A DNA stretch of 64,000 nt from JACPDI01 sp035463475 (GTDB taxonomy: Bacteria > Acidobacteriota > Vicinamibacteria > Vicinamibacterales > 2-12-FULL-66-21): NCBI GenBank assembly GCA_035463475.1, contig DATHTE010000058.1, positions 1 to 64,000 on the forward strand, given 5' to 3'. Positions 8,949 to 17,315 of the stretch are shown here, piece by piece (position 1 is the stretch's first letter; each line of letters starts with the position of its first letter). Position numbers and translations under genes: made by a program. The notes beneath the pieces were generated by a model that did no database searches, was not told the DNA's origin, and saw only the letters and a program-made list of their open reading frames with translations.

Positions 8949-9964
8949 GGCGACGTGGCCTCGAGCTGCGCTCGTATCACATCGAAGAACGTCTGCGCGA
9001 TCACCACGTAGCCCTGGGCCGTCGGATGCAGGTCATCAATGCTGATCAGGTATAACTTGTCCTTCAGCGCGTCGTACACGTCAACGAGAATCACACCTTC
9101 GCTCGCGGCCAGCGCCCGGATGCGGTCGTTGAACCCGGGGATGATCTGCGCCACGCGATCGCGGCGCCCTCCCGGACGCTGAGGGGGGATGGTCGCCAGG
9201 AAGACGCGCAGGCCACGCTGTTTCGCGTGCGCCACCATGCGCCGGAGTCCTTCGATGGCCCGGTCCGCGCCAGCCTCGAAGCCGAGAAGGTCGTTCGTTC
9301 CTTCCATGAGCAGCAGCGCCTGCGTATCGGGACGGGCGTCAAGGGCGGCCGGAAGGCGGGTCACGCCAACGCTGACGACGTCGCCGGCGCCGCCGTCATC
9401 CACGACTTCGCCTCCGAAGCCGAAATTCTGGACAACGGGCGTCTGCTGGCGGTATCGCGCGCGCAGCATCTGCTCCAACTGGTTCGGATACGCTTCGGCG
9501 GGCGGCGGCACGTCGGGAAGGATGGCGTAGCGCCGCAGCGTCGGTACCGAATCGCGGAACACGCCCCACGTGAGGCTGTCGCCGAACGCCATGAAGTTCG
9601 TCAGCGTCAGTCGCGGCGGCCCCTTGACCGTGATGCTGAACGTGCAGGCGGCGGTCTGTCCCGCCGCATCGGTGACGACGCAGGTGGTCGGATGCGCGCC
9701 GACGGGCAGCACGGTCCCGCTCGCGGGCGTGCACGAGACAGTCAGGGGCTCCGTTCCGCCGGTCGCGATGGGCTGAGGGAACGTGACGGCGATCGGCGCG
9801 CCATCCGCTGACTCGACCTGGACGTTCGCCGGACACTGGGCGAAGGGCCCCGGGGGGCGAGGTGTGGTCGGACCACCGCACGCGCCGGCCGTGAAGGCCA
9901 ACCAGGCCGAGAGGATGACCGGACCGCGCAACAGCCGTGCAGTGAACGTGGCGACGACACCCAA
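8945..9964 (-). CDS. SGNH/GDSL-family hydrolase lipoprotein with HYR-like domain
   Basis: A 339-residue secreted esterase or lipase-like protein. The likely TTG start gives a signal peptide ending in a lipobox (TAGAC). Residues about 45-125 form a HYR-type Ig-like domain (the CVVTDAAGQTAACTFSITV strand pattern). The SGNH catalytic core follows: block I FGDSLTWG with the nucleophile Ser, block II around NFGFGGE, block III GTNDLL, and block V DDLHPT with the catalytic Asp and His. In this setting it may deacylate a glycan or peptidoglycan-like polymer. It is downstream of the GT2 gene with a 6-base gap and overlaps the GT-C-like gene that follows, so GT2, hydrolase and GT-C-like protein form one operon. 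Confidence 0.8.
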   Translation of the reverse strand: MGVVATFTARLLRGPVILSAWLAFTAGACGGPTTPRPPGPFAQCPANVQVESADGAPIAVTFPQPIATGGTEPLTVSCTPASGTVLPVGAHPTTCVVTDAAGQTAACTFSITVKGPPRLTLTNFMAFGDSLTWGVFRDSVPTLRRYAILPDVPPPAEAYPNQLEQMLRARYRQQTPVVQNFGFGGEVVDDGGAGDVVSVGVTRLPAALDARPDTQALLLMEGTNDLLGFEAGADRAIEGLRRMVAHAKQRGLRVFLATIPPQRPGGRRDRVAQIIPGFNDRIRALAASEGVILVDVYDALKDKLYLISIDDLHPTAQGYVVIAQTFFDVIRAQLEATSP

Positions 9965-9970
9965 GAGCAG

Positions 9971-10981
9971 CTACACGTAGCGCCGGACCGCGGCAGGCCG
10001 CTCGTTGTCATCGCGAACCGCCGCCTCCCGCGGCGTCGCCTCGAGCACCTCGCGGATCACGTAGGTCGGCTTGTCCTGCGATTCGTGGTACGTCCTGATC
10101 TGCAACTCGGCGAGCAGCCCCAGCGTGATCAGCTGGAATCCGGTGAAGATCAGGAGAATTCCCAGGAGCAGCAGCGGGCGATCGGCGATCGACTGGTTGC
10201 CGAACAGCCGGAGGTACGCGAGATAGCCATTCACCGCCGCGCCCAGCAGCCCCATCACCATGCCGAGCAATCCGAAGATCTGCAGCGGCCGCGTCGAGTA
10301 GCTCAACAGGAACTTGACCGTCAGCAGATCGAGCAGCACTCGCACGGTCCGCGAGATGCCGTAGTTCGACTGCCCGCGGACGCGCGCCCGGTGATTCACC
10401 GGGCGCTCGGCGATCCGCACACCCATCTCGCTCGCGATCGCGGGCAGGAACCGGTGCATCTCGCCATACAGGCGAAGCGGCTTCACCACTTCGGCGCGAA
10501 ACACCTTCAGTGAGCAGCCGTAGTCGTTCAGGTGCACGCCGGTCGCCAGCGAGATCAGCTTGTTCGCGATCATGGACGGCAGCCGCCGGTTGAGGAAGGG
10601 ATCCTTGCGCGCTGTGCGCCAGCCGCACGCGATGTCGTTGCCACGCTCGATGAGCTCGACGAGCCCCGCGATGTCGCGCGGGTCGTTCTGCGTATCGCCG
10701 TCCATCGTGGCGATGAGGCGGCCGCGCGCATATGCGAAACCGGCCGCGAACGCTGCCGTCTGGCCGAAGTTGCGCCGGAAACGAATCACGCGGAACCGCG
10801 GCTCCCCCGCCTGGATCTCGCGGAGGAGCTGGAACGTGTCGTCCGTGCTGCCGTCGTCCACGATGATGATCTCGAACGTGCGATCGCCGGCGTCGAGCGT
10901 CGCGACGAGTTCGCGGCAGAGCTCGCGAACGTTCTCCGCCTCGTTCCGGACGGGGATGACCACTGACAGATCGGGCTGCAT
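9971..10981 (-). CDS. Family 2 glycosyltransferase, DPM1/GtrB-like
   Basis: A 336-residue glycosyltransferase. The N-terminal GT-A domain shows LSVVIPVRNEAENV at residues 5-18, FEIIIVDDGSTDDT near 37-50, the DXD-like MDGDTQND near 93-100, and two C-terminal TM helices (about 235-260 and 270-295). This matches the polyprenyl-phosphate sugar synthase group (dolichol-phosphate mannose synthase or GtrB type), which makes undecaprenyl-phosphate sugars used by GT-C enzymes. The two GT-C-like paralogues on either side are natural consumers of such a donor. A TATAAT lies on the minus strand at 10996-11001, only 14 bases upstream of the ATG, without a clear -35 box or ribosome site. Confidence 0.85.
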   Translation of the reverse strand: MQPDLSVVIPVRNEAENVRELCRELVATLDAGDRTFEIIIVDDGSTDDTFQLLREIQAGEPRFRVIRFRRNFGQTAAFAAGFAYARGRLIATMDGDTQNDPRDIAGLVELIERGNDIACGWRTARKDPFLNRRLPSMIANKLISLATGVHLNDYGCSLKVFRAEVVKPLRLYGEMHRFLPAIASEMGVRIAERPVNHRARVRGQSNYGISRTVRVLLDLLTVKFLLSYSTRPLQIFGLLGMVMGLLGAAVNGYLAYLRLFGNQSIADRPLLLLGILLIFTGFQLITLGLLAELQIRTYHESQDKPTYVIREVLEATPREAAVRDDNERPAAVRRYV

Positions 10982-11410
10982 CGGGGAAACGCTTGATTAT
11001 ATGACGCTTCCGGGCCGCCCGCCTATACCGAAGCGCACTTGTGTCGCCGCAGCCGTGAGCCGACACCGGTGAGTCGACAGCCGCGGTGAGCGCCCCTGTG
11101 GAGCGCCGCGAGCGCAATGCGGAGCTGGAACGCGACGCGCGAAGCCGCCAAAGTTCGGCGTGGGGGTCTCGGCCGCCTTGTCGCCAAGGCTTCGGCTGCG
11201 GGCCGTAGCTTCAGGAGGCCCGGGGACGCACGCGTGCCTGAGCGGCCGGAGGGGACCGCCGCGTCAGCGGCGGCCGCGAGCGCGAAGCAATGTCAGATCG
11301 GCGCAGCGAACGTTCCCGCGCGCGGAACCGGGGCGCGAACAGCGGCTGTCGGCTCGCCGGAGTTCGCACCACACCCCGGCAACACAACTGACATCCGGGG
11401 ACATCCGGGA
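10982..11410. other. 429-base gap without a convincing gene
   Basis: This stretch separates the GT2 gene from the second GT-C-like paralogue. Its open frames are short or antisense-type with arginine-rich composition, and none has a recognisable product. It holds the TATAAT noted above for the GT2 gene, and near its right end a 10-base tandem duplication (ACATCCGGGG, ACATCCGGGA at 11391-11410) whose CCGGGG can pair with CCCCGG at 11374-11379, a possible 3'-end structure for the leftward gene that ends at 11411. Confidence 0.5.
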
Positions 11411-13069
11411 TTAGAAGGACGGCCCACCGGGTCCCCGGGACGTCAGTCCCTCCCACGACACCACTTCATAGAGCGCGACGTCGTGCTGCCGCGACAGCAG
11501 GCGGAGCTGCCACTTCAACACTTCGAGCTTTTGAGCGATCGCCAGCCGCTCCTCGGGCGGGTAGCGTGGAAAAGTCACGACGATGTACTTCGTATCGCGC
11601 ATTCGCAGCGCGTCGAACGCGGCGGGACCGGGGAACGTGGCAAGCGACCGCGACAGAGGCCCAAAGTCCGCCGGCGTGATGTCGCTATAGCCGTTGATCA
11701 AGGGCTGCCAGTGGTACGTGGACCACAGCATGTACAAGGCGTGGAACTCTATCTGGGCCCTTGTCGCGAAGAACGGGAACTCCGCCACCGGGCCGCGCGG
11801 CAGGTTCGCCATCATTTTGTACGGCGCGGGCACAGGCGGCATGCGGAGCAGCGGCAGTGGCGCCATGAACAACTCCGCCGCGACGATCGCGGGCAGGACC
11901 GCTGCGACGCGCGCGCCCATCGCGTTTTTGCGCGCGACCGCTTCCACCCCCATCGCGCTGAGCACGGCAAGGGCCAGCGTCACGCTCAGGCCGAACCTCG
12001 AGGGAGCGCGGAGGAAAGAGAACACCGGGAGCGTGTTGTGCAAGATCAAATACAGGCCGCCTGCGGGCCCTAATGACAGCCAGAAGCCGAAGAGGGCCAC
12101 GAGCGCGTAGAAGATCGCGACCTTGCGACGCGGCCCGCCGCGGCCCGCCGCGACGACGCCGATCGCGGCGAGCACCAGCGCGCAGGCGCCGGGAAACAGC
12201 ACCTCGCCGAATCGGCCGAGCCGCGGGACCATCCAGCGGTGCGCCCATGCGGCGGAGGCCAGGTAGCTTTGCCACACCGCCGAGTACTCGGCTGCGGCGT
12301 GCAGCGTCCGGCCGAAGCCGCTCACGCGTTGCGCGTCGAGGTACAACACGAGCACCGGCATCACGATCGCCGCGCAGAGCGCCGCCCCGGCAAGGGCGCT
12401 CAACCAGTACCGGCCGTCGCGCCACCGGCCGGCCGCGGCGAAGAACAGCACGCCGCCGACCGCGAGGAGCGCGCCGAGGACGCCGTAGTAGCCGCAGGAG
12501 AGCGCCTGGGCCGCAAGCGCGGCGCCAAGGGCGACGCCGCGTCCGATCGAGGGACGATCCGCGAGCCGGTGCAGGGCCAGCAGGATGAGCGGCAGACCCG
12601 CGGTCATCAAAAGCTGAATGTGGGCGGTGTGGGCGAAGACGTACGGGCAGAAGGCGAAGATGATGCCCGCCACCGCGGACGCGCGCCGGTTCGCGGTGAG
12701 GTGCTTCGCGAGGTAGTACGTCGCCGTAGCCGACAGCACGAAGGACGCAAGCGTCGCGGTGTTGTGCGCCAGGATTGGGTTCCCCGTGAGCGCCCACGCC
12801 GGCACGGCGAGCAGCCCGGCCCCGAAGTTCGGCTCGGAGAAGAGGAGGGCCTGCCTGTGGGGATAGAAAATGTTTGCGTCGAGCACGGTCCAGGGCGCCG
12901 ACGTCAGCGCGTGTGCGACCCAGGAGACGATCCAGATGCTCCAGCGCCCGTCGTTCAATCCGATGCGACCGCTCGTGCCTGCCTGCTCGATCAGGGGATA
13001 GGTCATCGCGGCGGTCAGCGCCAGCGCGGCGAGCGACACGATCGCCAGTTCGAGCGTGCGCTTCATCAT
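11411..13069 (-). CDS. Polytopic GT-C-like membrane protein (paralogue B)
   Basis: A 552-residue integral membrane protein, close paralogue of 7281-8948, with the same blocks (GRIGLNDGRWSIWIVSWVA, VLDANIF, SEPNFGAGLLAVPAWALTG, FAFCPYVFAHTAHIQ, YHWQPLINGYSDITP). The start is placed at 13069 (MMKRTLEL) because this matches the MKR start of the paralogue; an upstream in-frame start at 13111 would overlap the preceding DedA-like gene and add a non-hydrophobic 14-residue extension. It sits eight bases after that gene, so the two are probably co-transcribed. A role in transferring sugars from a lipid carrier is inferred from fold and from the DPM1-like gene nearby. Confidence 0.6.
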   Translation of the reverse strand: MMKRTLELAIVSLAALALTAAMTYPLIEQAGTSGRIGLNDGRWSIWIVSWVAHALTSAPWTVLDANIFYPHRQALLFSEPNFGAGLLAVPAWALTGNPILAHNTATLASFVLSATATYYLAKHLTANRRASAVAGIIFAFCPYVFAHTAHIQLLMTAGLPLILLALHRLADRPSIGRGVALGAALAAQALSCGYYGVLGALLAVGGVLFFAAAGRWRDGRYWLSALAGAALCAAIVMPVLVLYLDAQRVSGFGRTLHAAAEYSAVWQSYLASAAWAHRWMVPRLGRFGEVLFPGACALVLAAIGVVAAGRGGPRRKVAIFYALVALFGFWLSLGPAGGLYLILHNTLPVFSFLRAPSRFGLSVTLALAVLSAMGVEAVARKNAMGARVAAVLPAIVAAELFMAPLPLLRMPPVPAPYKMMANLPRGPVAEFPFFATRAQIEFHALYMLWSTYHWQPLINGYSDITPADFGPLSRSLATFPGPAAFDALRMRDTKYIVVTFPRYPPEERLAIAQKLEVLKWQLRLLSRQHDVALYEVVSWEGLTSRGPGGPSF

Positions 13070-13076
13070 CCGAGGA

Positions 13077-13667
13077 TCACGCGGCCCGGCGTGTCCACCG
13101 CCAGATCCCATACATGATCGCGACCCCCATGGTCGCGGTGATGACCCACGCGAAGGGCCTCAGGTTGTCGTTGAGGAACGCGATCGCCGCGCGCCCGTAG
13201 TAGAGGGCGAGCACCGCTTCGCCGAAGTACCGCGCGCCGCGCCCGATCGCGACTCCGATGAGGAACCGGGCGGTCGGCATGCCTGCGACGCCGGCCATGA
13301 GGACGAAAATCTTGAACGGCGCGGGCGGCGGCAGCACCGCGGGCACGATCAGCACCCAGACGCCGTACCGCTGAAACAGGTCGAGCGCGCGATCCACGTG
13401 CCGCTCGTGGAAGCGGCGGCGCACGAACGCCTCTCCCCCCTTTCGCGCCAGGTAGTAAATCGCGAAGCAGCCCGCGATCGATCCGGTGGTGGCCATCGTC
13501 GCGTACAACACCCAGCGGAGCGGGTGCACGGTGACCATCCACACGAGCAGTGCGTCGGTGATCTCGGGCAGTGACAGGAACGACGAGTCGAGAAAGGAAA
13601 CGAGAAAAAGGCCCGGCGCGCCGATGGCGAGCGCGAATCCCTGGAACCACGCGACAATGCGCTTCAT
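13077..13667 (-). CDS. DedA/VTT-domain membrane protein (YqaA-like)
   Basis: A 196-residue membrane protein of the SNARE-associated/VTT family. The ATG at 13667 (MKRIVAWFQGF) is preferred; the upstream in-frame start would run into the divergent gene's promoter. Features are FLDSSFLSLPEITDALLVWM near residues 25-45 and the P/G-rich re-entrant segment VPAVLPPPAPFKIFVLMAGV near residues 110-130, where family members have a conserved R/P/G motif. DedA proteins take part in lipid scrambling, including recycling of undecaprenyl phosphate in several bacteria. That role would suit a glycan-making cluster, but it is inferred. It is divergent from the gene starting at 13687. Confidence 0.8.
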   Translation of the reverse strand: MKRIVAWFQGFALAIGAPGLFLVSFLDSSFLSLPEITDALLVWMVTVHPLRWVLYATMATTGSIAGCFAIYYLARKGGEAFVRRRFHERHVDRALDLFQRYGVWVLIVPAVLPPPAPFKIFVLMAGVAGMPTARFLIGVAIGRGARYFGEAVLALYYGRAAIAFLNDNLRPFAWVITATMGVAIMYGIWRWTRRAA

Positions 13668-13686
13668 GAGATAGACTGCGAAGTTC

Positions 13687-15192
13687 GTGATTATAGCCGA
13701 CCGTTCAGACGTGAATGCGGCCCCCGCGGTGCGCATCGCGCGCGCAATATCGGTGGCCGCGGCGATCGTCGGGCTCGCCGCCGCGCTGTACTACGCGAGG
13801 CTCGGTCTCACGCTCAGCCACTACGACGCGAAGGGACACCTGGTTGTCGCGCGCCGCGTGATCGACAGCCTCACGCCCGGCTGGCAGCAGATCGGCGCGG
13901 TGTGGCTGCCGCTGCCGCACCTCCTGAACCTGCTGCCGGTGCAGATCGACGCGCTGTACCGAAGCGGGGCATCCGCGATCGCAGTCTCGATCCTCAGCGC
14001 AGCCGGCGCGGCGTACGCGCTCGCGGCGGCGATCGAGCGCACGCGCGGCGCGGCGGTGCCGGCCGCCGCAGCCGCCGCGATCGTCGCGCTCAATCCCAAC
14101 ACGCTGTACCTCCAGAGCACGCCGATGACCGAGCCGCTGCTGCTCGGAACCATGCTGCTGTCGGTGCTCTTCGTGCGCGAATGGGCGGACGGCGCGCCGA
14201 CCGGCCGGCGCGCCGGGCCCATGTTGTTCCTGGCCTGCTGGACCCGCTACGAGGCCTGGCCGGTGACCGGCGCGCTGCTGGCGCTCGGCGCGGCGGCCCG
14301 GGTGCGTCGCGGCGAGCCGGTCGCGCGCGTTCTGCGCGCGACAGCGCGCCTTGCCGCCTGGCCCGCGGCGGCCGGGGCGCTCTTCCTGCTCCTCAGCCGC
14401 ATCACGGTCGGCGCATGGTTCGTGGCGAGCGGCTTCTTCGTCGCGGAAAACCCCGCGTTGAACGACCCCGTGCGGGCGGCGGCGCAGGTGTTCGGCGGGG
14501 CGGTGACGGTGGCGGGGCTGCCTCTCGTCCTGGCCGGATGCGCGGGCGCCCTCGCGATCGCGGCCGCGGCGGTGACACGGCGCGAACGAGCGTCAACGCT
14601 CGTCCTGCTCGCCCCCCTTGCCGCCTCCGCTCTGCCGTTCTACGCGTTCGTGCAGGGACATCCGTACCGCGTGCGCTACATGGTGGTGCACATCGCGTCG
14701 CTCGCGCTCGCGTCCTGCGGTGCGCTCGCGCTGTTGCCGCGAATGCTCGCCGCGATCGCGGCCGCGGCGCTCGTGTCGCTCACGCTGTACGCGCGCCCGC
14801 CGCTCGATGACCGGGCGGCGATGGTTCGCGAGGCGCAGTGGGACCGCCCGAACGCCGCCGCGCGGCGCGCGGTCACGGCGTACCTGCGCGAGCGATGGGA
14901 CGGTGAGCCGATCATGGCGAGCATGGGATCGCTCGGCCACTACATGCAGGAGCTGTCGCACGCCGGCATCGACATCGCCGGCTTCCTGCACGAAGGGAAC
15001 GGCGATCTGTGGAAAGCGGCGCTCGAGGATCCGGCGCCGCACGTGCAGTGGATACTCGTCGAAGAGAAGGCTGAGGGTGGTGACATGCTCGCCGCGCGGG
15101 CGCGACGCGACCCCGCCTTTCTGAGCCACTACGTCCGTGCCGCGTCAGGTGGCGGGGTCGCGCTCTACGTCAGAACCGCACGCCGATCGTGA
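13687..15192 (+). CDS. GT-C-like glycosyltransferase, ArnT/PMT-like
   Basis: A 501-residue polytopic protein with about 11 TM helices. The first periplasmic loop has SHYDAKGHLVVARRVIDSL, and the following GAVWLPLPHLL and QSTPMTEPLLLG segments match the N-terminal layout of PMT/ArnT-type GT-C enzymes, where acidic residues of loop 1 bind the lipid-linked sugar. The C-terminal 110 residues are soluble. The start is a GTG at 13687; a second in-frame GTG at 13711 is also possible. The 3' end overlaps the convergent barrel gene by 23 bases. The acceptor is unknown. Confidence 0.6.
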   Translation: MIIADRSDVNAAPAVRIARAISVAAAIVGLAAALYYARLGLTLSHYDAKGHLVVARRVIDSLTPGWQQIGAVWLPLPHLLNLLPVQIDALYRSGASAIAVSILSAAGAAYALAAAIERTRGAAVPAAAAAAIVALNPNTLYLQSTPMTEPLLLGTMLLSVLFVREWADGAPTGRRAGPMLFLACWTRYEAWPVTGALLALGAAARVRRGEPVARVLRATARLAAWPAAAGALFLLLSRITVGAWFVASGFFVAENPALNDPVRAAAQVFGGAVTVAGLPLVLAGCAGALAIAAAAVTRRERASTLVLLAPLAASALPFYAFVQGHPYRVRYMVVHIASLALASCGALALLPRMLAAIAAAALVSLTLYARPPLDDRAAMVREAQWDRPNAAARRAVTAYLRERWDGEPIMASMGSLGHYMQELSHAGIDIAGFLHEGNGDLWKAALEDPAPHVQWILVEEKAEGGDMLAARARRDPAFLSHYVRAASGGGVALYVRTARRS

Positions 15193-15895
15193 AGTTGGTC
15201 GTCCAGCCGCCCAGATCGATCCGGTCCGAGATGAACCCTTCCGTGCCGCCCGTCGGCAGGTCTCCTTCGGCCTTCTGGTAGCGGACTTCGCCGCCGACGA
15301 TCGCCCTGTCCCCCACCGTCGCGCGCAGGCCGCCGAGAAACACCGGCGCGGCGGTCGTGTCGTCGTGCTCGTAGCGAAAGTCGAAAATCGAGTCGTCCAC
15401 GGGATCGACGAACTCGCCGGCCTCGCTGTACCGCCAGCTGAGGAACGCGACGCCGCCGCCGATGTAAGGCTGGAAGCCGCTGTACTTGCCCATCGGATAG
15501 ATGCGCACCGAGGCCGTGATCGGCACGATGCGCAGCCTGAGATCCTGTTCGATCTCCGCTCCCGACGGGTGCGTGAACAGGTCGTAGACGCTCGGAACGG
15601 TCCGGCGGTAATACGCGACGCCCAGCCCCGCGTCGATGTACCTGCCGAAGCCGACCAGCCAGTCCACGCCGACCGTGGCGCCGTTGAAGTCGCGAACGTC
15701 GAACGCCAGCCGGTACGGCCCGGACAGTTCGTTGACGAGGATGTCCTCGTCGGCACGGCCGTCGAAGCCGGTCGGAATGAACGCGCCCACGGTGAAGTTC
15801 ACGCTGTGGTTCTGCGCCAGGGCCGGCGCGGGAGCCAGGAGCAGGGCGGTAGTGAACAGGACGGACGCCGTCACCCACGTTCTCGTGCGCAGCAT
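15170..15895 (-). CDS. Outer-membrane beta-barrel protein
   Basis: A 241-residue protein with an AQN-type signal-peptide cleavage site (about residue 28), alternating amphipathic strands, and a C-terminal TNFTIGVRF ending in Phe, as expected for BAM-assembled barrels. The size suits an 8-10 strand barrel (OmpW/OmpA-like, DUF-type outer-membrane protein). GGAGGTC lies six bases before the ATG, so the start is well supported. It ends inside the convergent GT-C-like gene (23-base overlap). No ligand can be inferred. Confidence 0.75.
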   Translation of the reverse strand: MLRTRTWVTASVLFTTALLLAPAPALAQNHSVNFTVGAFIPTGFDGRADEDILVNELSGPYRLAFDVRDFNGATVGVDWLVGFGRYIDAGLGVAYYRRTVPSVYDLFTHPSGAEIEQDLRLRIVPITASVRIYPMGKYSGFQPYIGGGVAFLSWRYSEAGEFVDPVDDSIFDFRYEHDDTTAAPVFLGGLRATVGDRAIVGGEVRYQKAEGDLPTGGTEGFISDRIDLGGWTTNFTIGVRF

Positions 15896-15968
15896 TTCTC
15901 AATGACCTCCGGCAAGGGGCCTGATGCCCGTCCCGTAGCTCAGCACGCCACGTGCCAGCGGAAAACAA

Positions 15969-16018
15969 GGGGCCAGTCACCAATTGTCCCCGGCGAAGGA
16001 CAATTGGTGACTGGCCCC
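15969..16018. repeat. 21-bp perfect inverted repeat, CCAATTG family (copy 1)
   Basis: The left arm (15969-15989) starts GGGGCCAGTCACCAATTG and the right arm (15998-16018) is its exact complement, separated by eight bases. It lies four bases after the stop of the phosphatase gene on the minus strand. A second member with a single base change in the arm occurs at 46043-46092, also next to a gene end. The structure could act as a bidirectional terminator, but finding two copies of the same sequence points to a dispersed repeat of the REP/palindromic type. The identity of the mobilising enzyme is unknown. Confidence 0.85.
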
Positions 16019-16022
16019 GTGA

Positions 16023-16835
16023 TCACTCCGTCCGCTTTCGTGAACGGTACTCGGCGATGGTCGCCAGCAGATCGCCGTGGATCCGCCCGTTGGACGCCAC
16101 GACCTCGCCCGCGCGGACGTTGAACGGGCCCCCGTCCAGCCCCGACACCTGGCCCCCGGCTTCCTCGACGAGCAGCGCACCGGCGGCGATGTCCCAGGGG
16201 CTCAACAGCCGCTCCCAGAAGCCGTCCAGGCGCCCGGCGGCGACGTAGCACAGGTCGATCGCGGCCGACCCGAGCCGCCGCACCGCGCGGGCCCTGCCCA
16301 CGAAGCTCGCGAACAGGCCGACGAGCTCGTCCACGATTTCGTGCACGTTGTACGGGAACCCGGTGCAGAGCATCGAGTCGATCAGCCGTTCGGCGCCCGA
16401 GACGCGCATCGGCGCTCCATTCAGCCGCGCGCCCCCTCCACGCTCCGCGGTGAACAGCTCGCGGCGGGTCGGGTCGTACACCGCGGCAACCTCGATTCGC
16501 CCGTCGATCTCCAGCGCGAGCGACGAGCAGAAGATCGGCATGCCGTGCGCGTAGTTCGTCGTGCCGTCCACGGGGTCGAAAATCCAGCAATACGGCGAGG
16601 ACGCGGACCCCTCGGTGCCGGCGCCGAACTCCTCCGCCAGGATCCGGTGCTCCGGAAATCGTTCCGCGATGAGGGCACGGAACATCCGCTCGATCTCGAG
16701 ATCGACCTCAGTGACGAGGTCGATGTTCCCCTTCTTTTCGATGCGTTCGAGCCTGCCGAAGTGGGCGTCCTGGATGGCGCCGGCCCGCGTCACGATTTCG
16801 ATGGCGGTGGCGAGAAGGACGGGATCAGGAAGCAT
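16023..16835 (-). CDS. Inositol-monophosphatase family protein (SuhB-like)
   Basis: A 270-residue Mg-dependent phosphatase. The metal-binding motifs are all present: ILAEEFG with the first Glu near residue 67, WIFDPVDGTTNYAHG near residues 84-98 (the DPVDGT signature), and SPWDIAAGALLVEEAGG near residues 213-229 with the third acidic ligand. Length and motif spacing are those of SuhB-type inositol-1-phosphatases; related enzymes act on histidinol phosphate or 3'-phosphoadenosine nucleotides, so the substrate is not certain. It overlaps the upstream anti-sigma gene by 11 bases, making a two-gene operon, and is followed by the perfect hairpin at 15969-16018. Confidence 0.85.
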   Translation of the reverse strand: MLPDPVLLATAIEIVTRAGAIQDAHFGRLERIEKKGNIDLVTEVDLEIERMFRALIAERFPEHRILAEEFGAGTEGSASSPYCWIFDPVDGTTNYAHGMPIFCSSLALEIDGRIEVAAVYDPTRRELFTAERGGGARLNGAPMRVSGAERLIDSMLCTGFPYNVHEIVDELVGLFASFVGRARAVRRLGSAAIDLCYVAAGRLDGFWERLLSPWDIAAGALLVEEAGGQVSGLDGGPFNVRAGEVVASNGRIHGDLLATIAEYRSRKRTE

Positions 16836-17271
16836 GGCCGAATTTCTTCACCATTCGGACCTCCATGCCTCCCTCGGGCGCGCGCCTAATCTGCACGTCG
16901 TCCATGAAGCTGCGCATGAAGAAGATCCCGCGGCCGCTGGCCTTCAGGATGTTCTCCGGCGCGAGCGGATTGCCGACCCCGTCGATGTCGAAGCCGCTGC
17001 CCTGGTCGGTGACGCGGACGACCAGCTCGCTCGGCGCGTCAGCGGCGTCGAGCATGAACTCGATCGTGACTGTTTTCGAGAGGTCCTCGCGATTGCCATG
17101 CTTGATGGCGTTGATGACCGACTCGCGCACGGCGACGCCGACCCAGTGGACGGCATCGTCCTCGAGCCCGTACATGTGCCCGAGTTCGTCGCTCACCAGC
17201 TGCACGAAGTCGAGCATCTCGAACGTGCTGCGGATCTGCAGTCGAATCACGCGCGCGCCGTCGGTGGTCAT
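16825..17271 (-). CDS. RsbW-like anti-sigma factor / Ser-Thr kinase (HATPase_c_2)
   Basis: A 148-residue GHKL ATPase-fold protein. The N box is VRESVINAIKHGN (near residues 46-58), the G1 motif is VTDQGSGFD (near 89-97) and the G2 region is SGRGIFFMRSFMDDV (near 112-126). These identify the RsbW/SpoIIAB group that phosphorylates an anti-anti-sigma protein or binds a sigma factor. No sigma factor, STAS-domain antagonist or PP2C phosphatase is adjacent, so it is an orphan here. The ATG at 17271 is preferred to 17292. It is divergent from aroA with 44 bases between starts, a likely shared promoter region. Confidence 0.8.
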   Translation of the reverse strand: MTTDGARVIRLQIRSTFEMLDFVQLVSDELGHMYGLEDDAVHWVGVAVRESVINAIKHGNREDLSKTVTIEFMLDAADAPSELVVRVTDQGSGFDIDGVGNPLAPENILKASGRGIFFMRSFMDDVQIRRAPEGGMEVRMVKKFGHAS

Positions 17272-17315
17272 GCTCGCAGAAGGGAATAACATATATCAAG
17301 ACGACGAACGTCGCG

